From: Endocalyx cinctus
Taxonomy: Eukaryota > Ascomycota > Sordariomycetes > Amphisphaeriales > Apiosporaceae
Assembly (NCBI GenBank): GCA_001600455.1
Contig: BCKC01000007.1
Coordinates: forward strand, 1,045,394 to 1,109,393
Reading direction: 5' to 3'
DNA length: 64,000 bases
The notes beneath the pieces were generated by a model that saw only the letters and a program-made list of their open reading frames with translations, did no database searches and was not told where the DNA came from. The position numbers and the translations under genes are program-made. How positions within the stretch are numbered: position 1 is the stretch's first letter; each line of letters begins with the position of its first letter. Below, in pieces: positions 1 through 11,389 of this stretch.

Positions 1-341
1 CAGCACAAAAGTTGACTTCAGAAATCGAAAATAGGATTCTATTTGAAAAGCAAGCCGAACGTATACAAGACGCCCATCTTGGGCCAGCTTTCGAATGGGT
101 TCGTAAGAAAGAACGTAGATCACCAATGCATTATGAATCGACGAAGTCCAGCACGTCTGAAGTATCAGATAGCGAAGATGAAGCTTGCGAAGAAGAGCAA
201 GAATATTTGATGGATCTTTACGAAGGGGAGGACTCAATAGCGCAACTTGGCATCGGCGATTTGCTAGCAAAATGGACCAAAGCGGCAGATACTTCGACTG
301 GCGACAAGCTTAACGTAAAGCTTGCTGGTTTAAAAAGTTGA
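1..341 (+). CDS. 3' end of an unidentified protein, cut by window edge
   Basis: The reading frame is open from the first bases (frame beginning at base 3) to a TGA ending at 341, so at least 112 residues are seen and the start lies outside the window. The piece is hydrophilic, with a basic stretch (WVRKKERR) followed by a very acidic segment (SDSEDEACEEEQEYLMDLYEGED) and a short helical tail. I do not recognise the family. It could be the tail of a nuclear protein or of a transposase-like protein, but nothing visible decides this. It lies tail-to-tail with the P450 gene at 802-2665. Confidence 0.4.
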   Translation, partial: AQKLTSEIENRILFEKQAERIQDAHLGPAFEWVRKKERRSPMHYESTKSSTSEVSDSEDEACEEEQEYLMDLYEGEDSIAQLGIGDLLAKWTKAADTSTGDKLNVKLAGLKS

Positions 342-801
342 AATAAATCACATCAGCGAGACTACGTCAGAATATTAGGTCTGTAAGTGACGAGACTGAA
401 GCCGGGCTCCGTTGGATAGAGAAGTATACTTAGAGCTGTAACGAGTCCCGGAAAACGTAACCATGCAGCCAGGCTACGGCAGAGTTGAAAGGGAAAAAGA
501 AACAGTACACGTAGAAACAAGCGTAGACCTGAAGAGAGTGTCGAGACATTGCCAAAATGGAAACGCGCAGTAGTCTTAAGGGGTGGAGTGATGAATGGTA
601 GAAACGGCGGAGATGAAGTAGTTTAGTCTCCTTGTTGATGGATTTAGCTTAGCGCATATAAATAGTACCATTTCCCCAATAATAGAAGAAAAAGATATGT
701 AAGATAGTATCTTCTACGGTTCCTTATTCGCGCGTGTAGGGGGTCTGCGTATGTATGCTCGGGAGTATCGGTATTGTAAAGACGTATCGTGACCCTACAA
801 C
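342..801. other. Spacer between convergent genes
   Basis: No ORF of note. It should hold the 3' UTRs of the left-edge gene and of the P450. I see no RNA gene or repeat. Confidence 0.5.
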
Positions 802-2665
802 TTACTGACCGCTTCCGCGTCTTCTTATTATCCTCATTGGCACCTTTCCTGATGGATGCGACACGCCGCCACCGAAACCCTTAAGTGTGAAGTCTTCCAT
901 CACGTTCCTACCTTCCTCGAGTATCTCACAATCGAATAAGTTAACCATCAGGGCCGTGGTCAGAAGTATCTGGCGTTTCGCAAAGTGGCGCCCGGGACAT
1001 ATTCGCGGCCCGCCGCCGTAGGGAATCCAGGCTCCTTCCAGGTCTTTGGAACTGAATGTCGGAGAAAAGAGGGCGGAAGAGGAATATTTGAGGAATCTGC
1101 CGACCCAAAACTGGTCGAGTGGGTGCTCATTGTTCAGTCCAGTGTTCCATACTTCGGAATCCATATGAGCAACCGTCGTGGGTGTCACAACGACCTTCCC
1201 TCTCGGTATAATCCAGTCTCGGAGGCTTATGTTGACGCGGTCCGGCATCCTAATAATATAAAAGTGCATCCTAAGGCGCAGGGTCTCGGCATAAGCGGCT
1301 TGGAGGACTGGTTGGCGAAGTAGTTGGTCAATATCGAACTGGATGCGACCATCCGCAGACTTAGCCGCACAGGCATCTACTTCGGCCCTCACGCTAGCGA
1401 GAAGCTCCGGATCTCGGTATATCTCAAAGATTGTCCAGGATGTAGACGCTATAGCATTCCTCGCCCTTTAACACACCAAAAAAAAACATTATTAGCCAAA
1501 AGGGGTTAAATTATGAAAATAGGGGGGCTGTGACTTACGCCCATATTGCACCGAAATCTTCTGATGCTATAGCAGCGTGGTCGAACCCGTCCATTTCTAG
1601 GAACATTTCCTGCCTCTCCCTAAAGAAGCTGCTGCCCCAGAATGGATCATCACCGTCCTCGTTAACGGTAGAATCATTGAAGTGGTCTCTCGCGTGCTGC
1701 TGCCAGACTTGAACGGCCTTTAACACTCTCTTCCGAGCTGCGTACGCCCTCGGGGCAAGAAACCAAGGGATACCTATGAACAAGATTAGCGAAGTGTCTA
1801 TGGCTGTAACTTATACCACCGACCTTACCTTGGAGATATGTTTGTAAATTGCGGTCAAAGTCCCAATAATCCTGAAGGAAGTGAGGATTCAAGCTTAAGA
1901 GATAAGGGCCACACAGGGCGTTAATAATGGATTTAGTCGCTTCATCTCCAACAAATTTCATCAGGTCAGAGTGATAGTACCAATCGGTACCGATACTGAC
2001 ATGGAAAGTATACAGCTGCTCCGTGATGTTGTCTGCGAACCTTTTCCAAAATGGTACAAGTCGCTTCCCTTCTAAAAACCGGATCATGGATTGATAGCCA
2101 CGGTAGTCGATCCGATTGCGGGCCTCCACGGTGCTTCCGGGATGTGGGAGATGGCCGCCGCCGGAATCGTCCTTGTCGTACAGACTCAGTGCCTTGGTCG
2201 GTAATCCGAAAGCATAACCTAGAGCAAACTTGACGAAGGGTATCGAGGTGCAGAGATGCGAATTTTTAAAGAGAGCTATAACATTCTGCGGGCCACGAAC
2301 GACGTAGAACTCCCGGGTGAGAATACTGACCAGGACTGGATGCCGACTTTGGAAGAAATTACTATACCAAGTAAAAGTTAGTTATCCAAATAAAATAGCA
2401 TTATGAAGTTAAACCATGACGTGATCACGTACTTTTTGTTTAAGACGAAGTCTCTCGGCCGCCATAGATATGTGATTGGTAAACATCCAAACAGCGGTAA
2501 GATGTAAGGGAACTTTATCGGTACGCCTTTCGCATCATCGCGCTTCTGTATCTCGGTAAATGACGAATACTTAGCGACATACCGAAACCAGAGAGCGACG
2601 ACGATAAGCAGGGAAAGGGCTCCTAGGTTTCCTAGGCGCGATGAAGAAAGGACGTCGTCGTACAT
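802..2665 (-). CDS. Cytochrome P450 monooxygenase (4 exons)
   Basis: Spliced model: exons 2665-2433, 2361-1829, 1797-1539 and 1465-802 give 562 aa, with all three introns GT..AG (donors GTACGT, GTAAGG, GTAAGT). A hydrophobic anchor lies at about residues 14-30, as in ER-bound P450s. The ExxR motif is ETLR near residue 402. The haem loop is YGGGPRICPG with the cysteine ligand near residue 498; the usual first Phe is Tyr. The I-helix region spanning the last intron reads NAIASTSW, without the usual acidic-Thr pair. This is typical of the CYP7/CYP8-like fungal group (25-hydroxycholesterol 7-alpha-hydroxylase or prostacyclin-synthase-like annotations), and that assignment is family inference. The gene looks intact. 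Its substrate is unknown. It is divergent from the 7TM gene at 3692. Confidence 0.9.
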
Positions 2666-3691
2666 GACACTGAGAAATATATTGTTTACGTAATAACCGG
2701 ATTATTGACGTACGGTAATAATTCTTAGCAGTGAGAGGAAGAGTGGGCTAAAAAGAGGTGATCTCCGTGAGGCTATCACGAATGAAATTAATTGGGAGCC
2801 CCCACCTTCTCAGGGACATTTAATCGGTGTTGATGCAAGTGTAAATTGAGGGGGCTGAGGGGATGCTATTATTAACTTAAGTAGCTAAGCTAATCTAGCT
2901 TGAGAAGATGTAGAACGAAGCCTCGTATGAACTGATTACAGTAAGATAATAAGTCAATTAAGCGATAGATTAAGCCAGAATAATATACAAACACGTATCC
3001 GAGTAGTATTTTCTATGTCTCCTGACTGCAAGATTGCTGAGGTAGAGCTACCCCGCCTACCCGCCTCTTTGACTCCGTCAACAACTCTAGGCCCATGCCG
3101 TAACCCAATAATACCCTGTCGTAACACCCGACAGCTTGGGGTCAGATTGGGGGCCAATCTGCATTATACTGTTTCCATTGGTTTTTACAACGGTAAAAGG
3201 CCGGTGATTGTCTGGTTATAGCCTATTAATAGGGAAAACGGCGATTGATCAATTCTCCTACTGAAAAATGCTATTGATTATAGGTCAAATAAATCAATTC
3301 AGCCAAGACGAAAAGGTGGGTTAGACTCGACAGCAGCAATGCAGTAAGAACGGTATAATTATAACTACACACTGCAGGCTGCAGGCTGCGACTCGCATCT
3401 TTTCCGCCAATAATATCTGTAAAATCTTTGTTGAAGAGTAGTGATGATATGGATGGACGGTGAGAATACGAATATGACTTGAATCGTACGTAGGTTAAGT
3501 AAAGACAAAATGCCAAAACCAAACATGTCGACTTTGTCCCACCTCTGTGGTGATATAAAGTCCTCAAAATCTACCATCTTGGTCTCTAGTCTTCGGTCTC
3601 CAGTTTCCAGTCTCCCTGGGTGCAACATCCTTCAATTACTATCACGAAACGTATCAAGTCTAAAGAAGAAGAAAAAACGTTCACAGAAACC
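2666..3691. promoter_or_regulatory. Shared divergent promoter region of P450 and 7TM genes
   Basis: A 1026-bp spacer separates two divergent start codons. It holds a perfect dyad at 3143-3161 (CAGATTGG, three G, CCAATCTG), so two CCAAT boxes face each other as a possible CCAAT-binding-complex site. A tandem CTGCAGG-type repeat sits at about 3373-3389, and an imperfect GTCTC/CAGTCT repeat lies just upstream of the 7TM start (about 3580-3615). Short ORFs here have no coding character. Confidence 0.4.
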
Positions 3692-5093
3692 ATGGGTATG
3701 ACTTTGGATCCCCAAGAGGCGCGACGGCTCATCGAGACGTCCGGCAAGATCCCCATGCACGCCTTCCAGGTAATTACAGTCACATCCAAAGTTCAGTATA
3801 TTTTACTCTTTAGGCATAGCTGACCTTCTCGTAGATCGCCCTCGGAGTCTTAACAGGGTTAGCATTGGTACTCTTCATCTGCAGGATGGCCATACGGCTG
3901 ACGTACCAGAAACGCCTGTTCCTGGACGATGCCTTCCTCATCCTCGCCGCCGCCAGCCTAAGCGCCGCTACGGGGATTTTATACCACATATGCTACTTCC
4001 TCTACCTGCACTCGGCCGCCCTGCACGTCCCGCAAATCCTTCCTTACCTTCTGGCCAACTACGACGAGCTCCTCGGGCTCCAGAAGAAGGTCTACCCGTT
4101 TCTGGCCTTGATATGGACGGCGACTTTTGCCGTTAAAGGGTGCTTCCTGGCGTTTATGCGTCCGCTTGTCTGGCACATATCGCATGCCGTGAATAGGTAC
4201 TACTGGGTCATAGTGGTCTTCTGCGTAATATCTTGGGCGTACAACGTCGCGGAGCCATTCATCATATGCCCATACTTTGGAGAGGATGCAGGTATGAGCC
4301 TCTATCTTACTTAGATTTATATGTATTAAGTATGCTAACATGTATCTAGTGAAATGTTTCAGTTCTACTGTGAACGAACACAAGACGCTCGGACTTACAG
4401 CGCTGGTAACAGTTCTAGACATTGTTTCTGATATAATGAGTATGCTTTCATTTTTTTTTTCTTCCACTATATATCGGTTAGCCCGTTCCTCTTCTCGCTC
4501 ACACGATATCAGTCGTCAGTCTCCCCATCATCATCCTAAGGCGATCCTTTCTCAGCCGCTCCACCAAATTCGGCCTGTCCGTCTTCCTCTGCCTCTCCGT
4601 TTTCATGGCCGCCTGCGCGATCGCCAGGGTCGCCGGTTTTTTCTACAAGGGCCTCGAAGACGACATCTGGCAGTTCTTCTGGCAGCAGGCCGAGGGAGCC
4701 GTGGCGGTCGCGATGGCCTCCGTCACGGCGTTTCGCACGCTCTTCGTCAAGCATACCTCTGATAACGGAGAGAGCCCGCCGTCTCGCGATCCGGCGCCGA
4801 GTCTTTTCCGTCGCTTCTTCGGACGCTTCCAATCGTTGGCACGCGCGCGGCCCGAGGACAAACCTTCGCAGGAAAGCAGAGCATACGTTTTACAGATGCC
4901 TAAGCTCCCTTCTCCGGTTTTTACGGGGGTGCAGACCCTTTTCGGTAATTACAGCCGGACCGATGCCGGTACCGGCACGTTTAATACTCTCGATTCGGTG
5001 TTTGATGGCTCCGAGACGGACTATCATGTTACTATCAAAACAGAGGCCCAAGCTGCCAGCAGCAAAAACGCGTCTAGTGTATCGAATGTATAG
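3692..5093 (+). CDS. Rhodopsin/PTH11-like seven-helix membrane protein
   Basis: Exons 3692-3769, 3835-4291, 4350-4439 and 4513-5093 (all introns GT..AG) give 401 aa. The start is the first ATG of exon 1 (context ACCATGG). The sequence shows consecutive hydrophobic helices, the LDDAF motif after the first cytoplasmic loop, and a DIVSDIMIVSLPI motif in a later helix. Both are characteristic of the fungal 'rhodopsin domain' integral membrane family related to PTH11-type GPCR-like proteins. There is no N-terminal CFEM cysteine domain, so it is the short subclass. The C-terminal cytoplasmic tail of about 150 residues is Ser/Arg-rich. Likely a plasma-membrane sensor; ligand unknown. The last exon is markedly more GC-rich than the first three. 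Confidence 0.85.
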
Positions 5094-8000
5094 AATTGCT
5101 GAAGCAGATCTGTACGGGCTGTTACTCAAAACAATATTGTTATAGGAATAGGGGTAGGTGTCACGGCATCGCATGGTGCGTAGTATGATATATGTAGATG
5201 GGCAGGTGTGGTCAGTTGATGGCTTATGGAACTTGCCACACAGCTTAATATCTACGCACGTAAGATCTTCAATAAATATATCGATTTCTTCGAGCATTGC
5301 CTTCATATATCGCATATGCCGCCACAGCCAGCTTGAGATCATTCACAGCAAAGGAAACCACTATGTACTAAGGGCAACTTTTGAGTATGACACAATGCTA
5401 TAATTCTTTTTTCTTCATTTTATATTTTAGACCATAGCCAACTGCGAGACTCGGTGTTAGTAAGATTGCTCATCATTTATGTTAAATAATAATAATAAAG
5501 ACTATGAGAAAGGAGGTAACCCCCCCGAACTTATTCTTGCGATTAGATTAGAAATTAATTAAAGGCCTGTATTCTTCTTCAGTGGTTCTGAAATCCTAAA
5601 ATACAGCTGTAATATCAATTTCTGTGTTCCAAAATGTACGAGTGCCAAAATTAAAAAAAAAAAAAAAAGGGGGGGGGGGGGGGGGGGAGAAGGTTGAGAT
5701 TATTAATATTGTTTTTTTTTTTCAAGTAGATACAACGTCTTATTTCGTAATGAATCAGGCAGCTAAAGAGAATAGAGGCGTCTAACTCAGTCTCTATATA
5801 ACTTTTTACGATAAAAATCCATGGATTGATAGAGGTCTGTCCGTGATCATGTTACTTTATACCTTAATTCGCGTAGCCACAAGTAACGTCGCGACTCCCT
5901 CCTCGCCTAATACAGTTCTCACTGCAGTCTATAAGTAATAAATCTCGGGGGAAAAATACAAGTATTAATCGCCTAGTTTTCCTCACATTCACGACATGCC
6001 AATTCTGAAGATCAGGTCATGCATGTAACCATGTGACTTCAAGAAGCTCGCAGGTGCCTTCGGTGAGGCACACATAATCACACAGCACACAGATTGTCCT
6101 TTTGATTTAGGTCTTACTAATATCCTCTAAACAGGGACGTATCCTGTCAGAATTCGAACATCAAACAGGCGCCACGGGGCTGGTTAAACAAACGCCTTGG
6201 GAGCCAGTACAACCGTGGTGGTAGATGGATGGTCTCACCAAGCCCGTGAGGTAGGGACCGTACACGTGTGCGGAAATGAACCCGAGCTCTCAAACGGAGA
6301 AATTCACGAGGAGCAGCTGCAAGTGGGAAAGGGCATACCGAGATTGGAGAGAGTCAATGCACCTACCCGCGGTCGATAATATATCGGTGAGTAGTGGCTA
6401 GCCAACGTTATTAAAATGAAAACGAGTAGCTGATGTGCCTATACTCCGTACAGTGGAGAATGAGGAAAGGCGTAAAGTAGCAGTCAGATCTTAGATCTTT
6501 ATGCCGATGAGTCAACTTGTAAGCCACCACCCAGCCTACGTAATAAATAGATTCCCTTCGTTAAGTATCGAGGAGTCAAATCTACCTGTCTGATCAGTGC
6601 CGTCTGTCAAACGCCGGGAAAAAAAAAAACTCGGATAAGCGCAGGCGATCCCGGTCTGCCGATAACCTTTACACTAAGACACATGGGTAGTACGCCGAGG
6701 ATGTGGGGCGGGTCACCGCCGATGAGCAATAGGGATTAAAAGATGGATTGTGCATTCCTGTCGTGCTTGGCCAAATTACTTGACGGTAAGGTTCCCGTCT
6801 TTTTTTTTTCAGCCCGTCTGAACTTATTTCGAGTGCCCTATCTTAGCTTCCATTCCCTAGTCCTGCGCATACATGAGGAAGGGTATGCGTGGATGAAACA
6901 CTGTAATGGCATACTGACCATCAACGGCGTTGGGTGCTTGGAGTACTTCGGGCTTACGGTGTTGCATAGGATAGATTACGGCGCCAAGGTGCCCAGGAGC
7001 TTCGATTACGGGTAGGAACTTTGCTAAATATGCAAGTAGGATGGACAATGTAGGTATGCGAGGCTGCCAGCAAGTGACGCAACGGTGCACATACCTTTTC
7101 TTGTGAAATGAGATGTAATATTCGTTTAATTCCAATATGAGTCCACCAATGATGAATGATGCAATAGAATCCTCGGGGATTCCTGATTGTGCCAGTTTCT
7201 GGCAGTCTGGCGAGGGCGTCAGCGCTAAGCCCATCATTGCGTATACTGCATGGTACACAGTACAAAATGGAGATAGCTTAGTAAAATATTCCGGGGCCGA
7301 AATCTCGAGAGAGGGAAAGATGAGAGTTTGGGGGCTATATGGTCTGGAACCGTGTAAAATTCAACGCACGTCCTTTTTTATTCCGAGTTGAAGCCGAATA
7401 GCAATTGGGTCGATAAATACTTGATGAATACTACTCGCAGTAGTAGACAATTAAGACTCGACCTTGGGAAGGAATGTCCTAAACTCGGATTTATGACTCG
7501 CGATGCGGGAGTAGGCGAGTGGCGCAGTACTTGTCATATGTCGTTGGTGACAGCCATGACGGGGTTAACGAAGACACCAAACGCTGCATTGTACGTGTAA
7601 AGGGGCGGTTTTTTGTCTTTCCGAATTAATTTTTAATTCAATGTTACTAATGATAGCAACTGTGGGACGAACAAGCTTTTCTGCGGTATCTCCGAAATAG
7701 TATAAAGATCGACGAAAAAAAAAACATCCGTAAAGATCTACCAAGAACGGTGATAGGGGATGGTCGACATATTCATATTGGCATAATCCTTTCCTGTCTT
7801 CTTATCCAAGGATATTCTGCATGCTGGGCTGCGCATGTACACTACATATATGGATTCAGTAGGCATCTTTGTTGTGGGCTTAAAATCGTTGTCTGGGGGG
7901 GTATGCTCTGTGCGTGAGAAGATCGCAACTTGGGCAGTAGGCTAGGCGGGATTAATCTCGACGATTTCATTAAAAAGTGATTGGATGGATTTATAGTTTA

Positions 8001-11000
8001 TATCCACTATGCCTTTCGTGCTCGACTGAGAGAAGAGGCTCTTTGTTTTATTTCGGTAAAGCGGAAGACGGCCGCGCATTGAGCTGAAGAATTTTTCTGG
8101 GCTCACGCGAGTCAGATACTCATCTCTGGCTCGGTTTGTTGCTCCAGATCAGCAGACTTGAGACATAGTTAGCCTGAGTAGATCCACGGCAGATCCACGA
8201 CATGGTGAGCGATGAAATTACAAAATCCCACTTGGTCTTGAATAGTTGTCTTTTAGGTTCAGAAGACTTCATCGAGAGTCATTCGATTATGTCAATTAGT
8301 GTAATTAATTCAGACGATAACTTCTCAACTAAGGCATCATGATAGGTTACTACTAAGTAGATAGATCACTAACAGAAATTTAGATAGATTTTCTAACATT
8401 TGCCATGTGGCAAAGTTGATATCTTACCCACTTGACAGATTTGTTCGGTTAAAAAAAAAAAGGCAGTACGCCTAGGTTAGCATTCATGATAGTATGAGAA
8501 ACAAAGCTACATGAGATGAATATGTTGGTGTGTCTATGACAGAATGTCAGCTTAAGGTGGTATTGTAGGATCCATTTTTGAGATCCTTCGGGGTTGCGGG
8601 ACCGCATACTACACTACTACTCTTGGTGTCGCAGGTACTTTGTAGTATGTAGCACATTTGTCTGTAGTGTGCCATGTGTACAATGCTGGCTACTATGTTA
8701 TCTCAAATACCGCCTTTATGTTGTACTTTAGCATATATAAGGAAGTTGGGACAGTTTTCTTTTTTTTTCGGCCGTTTGATGTCGTTTGATGTTTATTCGT
8801 ACACACGGACCTTGAGTTATATGCGGGACAAGCCTTATCGAGGGGGGAGGGAAAGGAAAAGAAAGAAGAGGACAAAACCATAACGAGAATTTGTTTTGTA
8901 AAATCGTAAAAACTGTAAAACAAATCGATTATGTCTGATGCATACGAGCTGCATCGAAGCCACTTCAGACTAATCAAATCCAAGGAGGGTTTGAAACAGA
9001 TGTTCCCTAGTGTACGGTAGTGGGGTCGCATATTAATACGTATACCAAGTATATCGTAGCATATATGTACTTAGTAAACTCACTTATATAGTACCATACA
9101 TTTATGTTCACGTACATACGTAGTAAACCTTAGGAACCTTTGGAACCCACCGATACTATAACACGCACGTGTATTCTGCGTACTAGTTGGGAAGTCTTAT
9201 TTCCGGACATTGCCTGATTATTTCGATTTTCTGACGATATCTCTCACTGTTATTGCTTTTTCTTCTTCGCGGTAGTGTAACTCTTTTTTCGCAAGCTTAT
9301 CTACATATATGCTAAACAATCCCTTAAAGTAGACCATCTCGTACCGGGTTATTCCAAGGCGCCGTAGAATCATCCGATACCCTACCGATACTACTTTACG
9401 TCTGGCTAAGGTAATAAATCCGGTGAATAGGAGATTAAGTTACTTGTACAATGGTATTTGCTCGGACCCTTGCTCAGGGGTTGATCGTTTAAATATGGAT
9501 TATATGGATTTTTTATCGGAACAGGGCTCAGATCAGTAGACTACCCAAGAAGCCAAGCAGATGCGCTAAACTTTCATAGGATTAACGATATTTACTGGTA
9601 CAACTTTGCAGCTTAATAGTTATAAACTTATTATATTTCCCCTAGCAATCTTCAATTAGCGTACCCCATTTTGTACGTACAGTCCCCTACAAACCTTACC
9701 AAGTAGGCCAAGTTCCCCAAAAGTAACCTCCATACTCCGTAGAATAATATCGAGCCCATGTCTACACATGTCCATCACCTAGTACTACCATCACCACATA
9801 CATAGTATACCATGTAGTATATGTACACACATCCAATACAGACCACCGTAAGGTACCCTACCTTTACCTTGCCAGCTTACCTACCACATCCACTACAACC
9901 ACTACAATGGAGACTACTACGCTATACGCTAGTGTACTACGCAGTAGATCATAAAACCCCTTGTCGGTGGGTCATCTTTCCCTCCTCCCAACACTTCCTC
10001 CATTTTTTTTTTCTTTCTCTTCATAGCGAAGCAGCCTTTTTAATTCAAGGGTCGTAGCTTTTTTTCCCTCTCCCTATCAACTGATGAAAAAAAACAAAAA
10101 AACAAATGAGAGAGGTTATTGTTATCATCTTACGTTGTTAACATATTTCTCTCATTCATATTGTATTTTCTTATGATTACTCTTTTTCTTGTCTCCTTCT
10201 CTTTTCACACACTTCATCGCTCTATTCTTTCATCTCAATTCTCATTTAGACGAGTGAATGAACATATGAAGAATTATATATATACATCCTATATACCACA
10301 CCCTATTATTACATCTGCGATCTTCTTAATCTTCGAATATGACACACAATTGAACAGACATAGACACAGCTAAAACAGAAGAAGGAAAAAAGAATACTCC
10401 TCACACCTACATCCGCTCGTCATGCTTGTCTCAAAATAAGTTTCCACTAAACAAATCTATGATCTTGGAAGACCTACATACATATCCGGATCGATAACTT
10501 TACCTCGTCTTCGGTAGCAATATTTATAATATTTTTTTTTTTCGTAGGGTATGTATACTGACTTGATTCTATTACTACCACCTATATGCGGTCTTACTAC
10601 TGCACTTTCTTGTTCACTTCTCCCTCTTCGCTCCCTCGTTTGACTCTGTGTCCGGGTTTGAGTTCATTGCTATATATCCCGTGGACTTTGTTGATTGGCA
10701 AATGCATGATTACGTTCAACCTATCAAGAATACCACCTACCGAGACTTTCCGTGCCGTCTTGGAAGCAATCTTTTGCCTAGAACGTGAGAGAGCTTTTTT
10801 CTCGCCTATTACATCAATGCAAAGAAAAATGTATTACATGTACGCACCAAATCAAGTTTCACTTGATCAATTCGTTGCGGTGACCGAGTGGTTACACCTA
10901 TGGCTCTTTGCGCTATCGAGCCCCTTCCTCCCCTCGCATGTCGTCCGTGTATACCATATGTACCTCAGTCTATCGCTATCTGTATTCTTGTCAGATCATC

Positions 11001-11389
11001 CCGCTTGCGTGTCACGGCTGGATTTTGCCAGAAGGGTGGCTTGCTAGGTTTCCCCAGCTTACACATCCATGAGATATTTATATTTCGCTTGCGCCCGTCC
11101 CGATTTGTTCAGCTTGCAGTACTTTTTATAAAAATTTCTTTTCTGCGCCAGCCCGTCTGCGGGATTCTTTTTCAGTTCTGAAGGATCCAATATTTTAGCC
11201 ATTTAAACCAATCCTTGACTCTAATCGCTTGTAGTGTAGTCTAAGCCACCGCCAACTTGCTGCAGACCAGCCTGCAGCCGCACTTTTCGATTCATCCTGT
11301 CGTTTCATTACCACTACCCCCAGGGTCGCCTCCCTGCGCGTGCCGTCACCACAAATATCCCGATCGAGCCGTTCTCCCACCCCAGCACC
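5094..11389. other. 6.3-kb gene-poor intergenic region
   Basis: No convincing gene. It contains an A16-G21 homopolymer junction (5653-5689), a small hairpin (GTGCCT/AGGCAC, 6054-6071), overlapping open frames on both strands at about 6740-7600 (possible gene relic, see findings), T- and C-rich tracts upstream of the next gene (9.8-11.3 kb), and two copies of TACTCCGTA (6442-6450, 9733-9741). Part of 10-11.4 kb is presumably promoter and 5' leader of the gene at 11390. Confidence 0.5.
5653..5689. repeat. A16 run joined to a G21 run
   Basis: A run of 16 A is followed directly by 21 G. The G tract could form a quadruplex, or its length may be a sequencing or assembly artefact. Confidence 0.8.

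Noticed and set aside
10875..10945. tRNA-like start (GCGGTGACCGAGTGG resembles a Ser/Leu tRNA A box)
   Set aside because: No matching B box (GGTTCGAxxCC) or acceptor-stem complement follows within tRNA length.
10586..11181. Two overlapping plus-strand ORFs of 97-153 aa upstream of the histone-fold gene
   Set aside because: They overlap in different frames, are pyrimidine-rich and look like promoter or 5' leader sequence.
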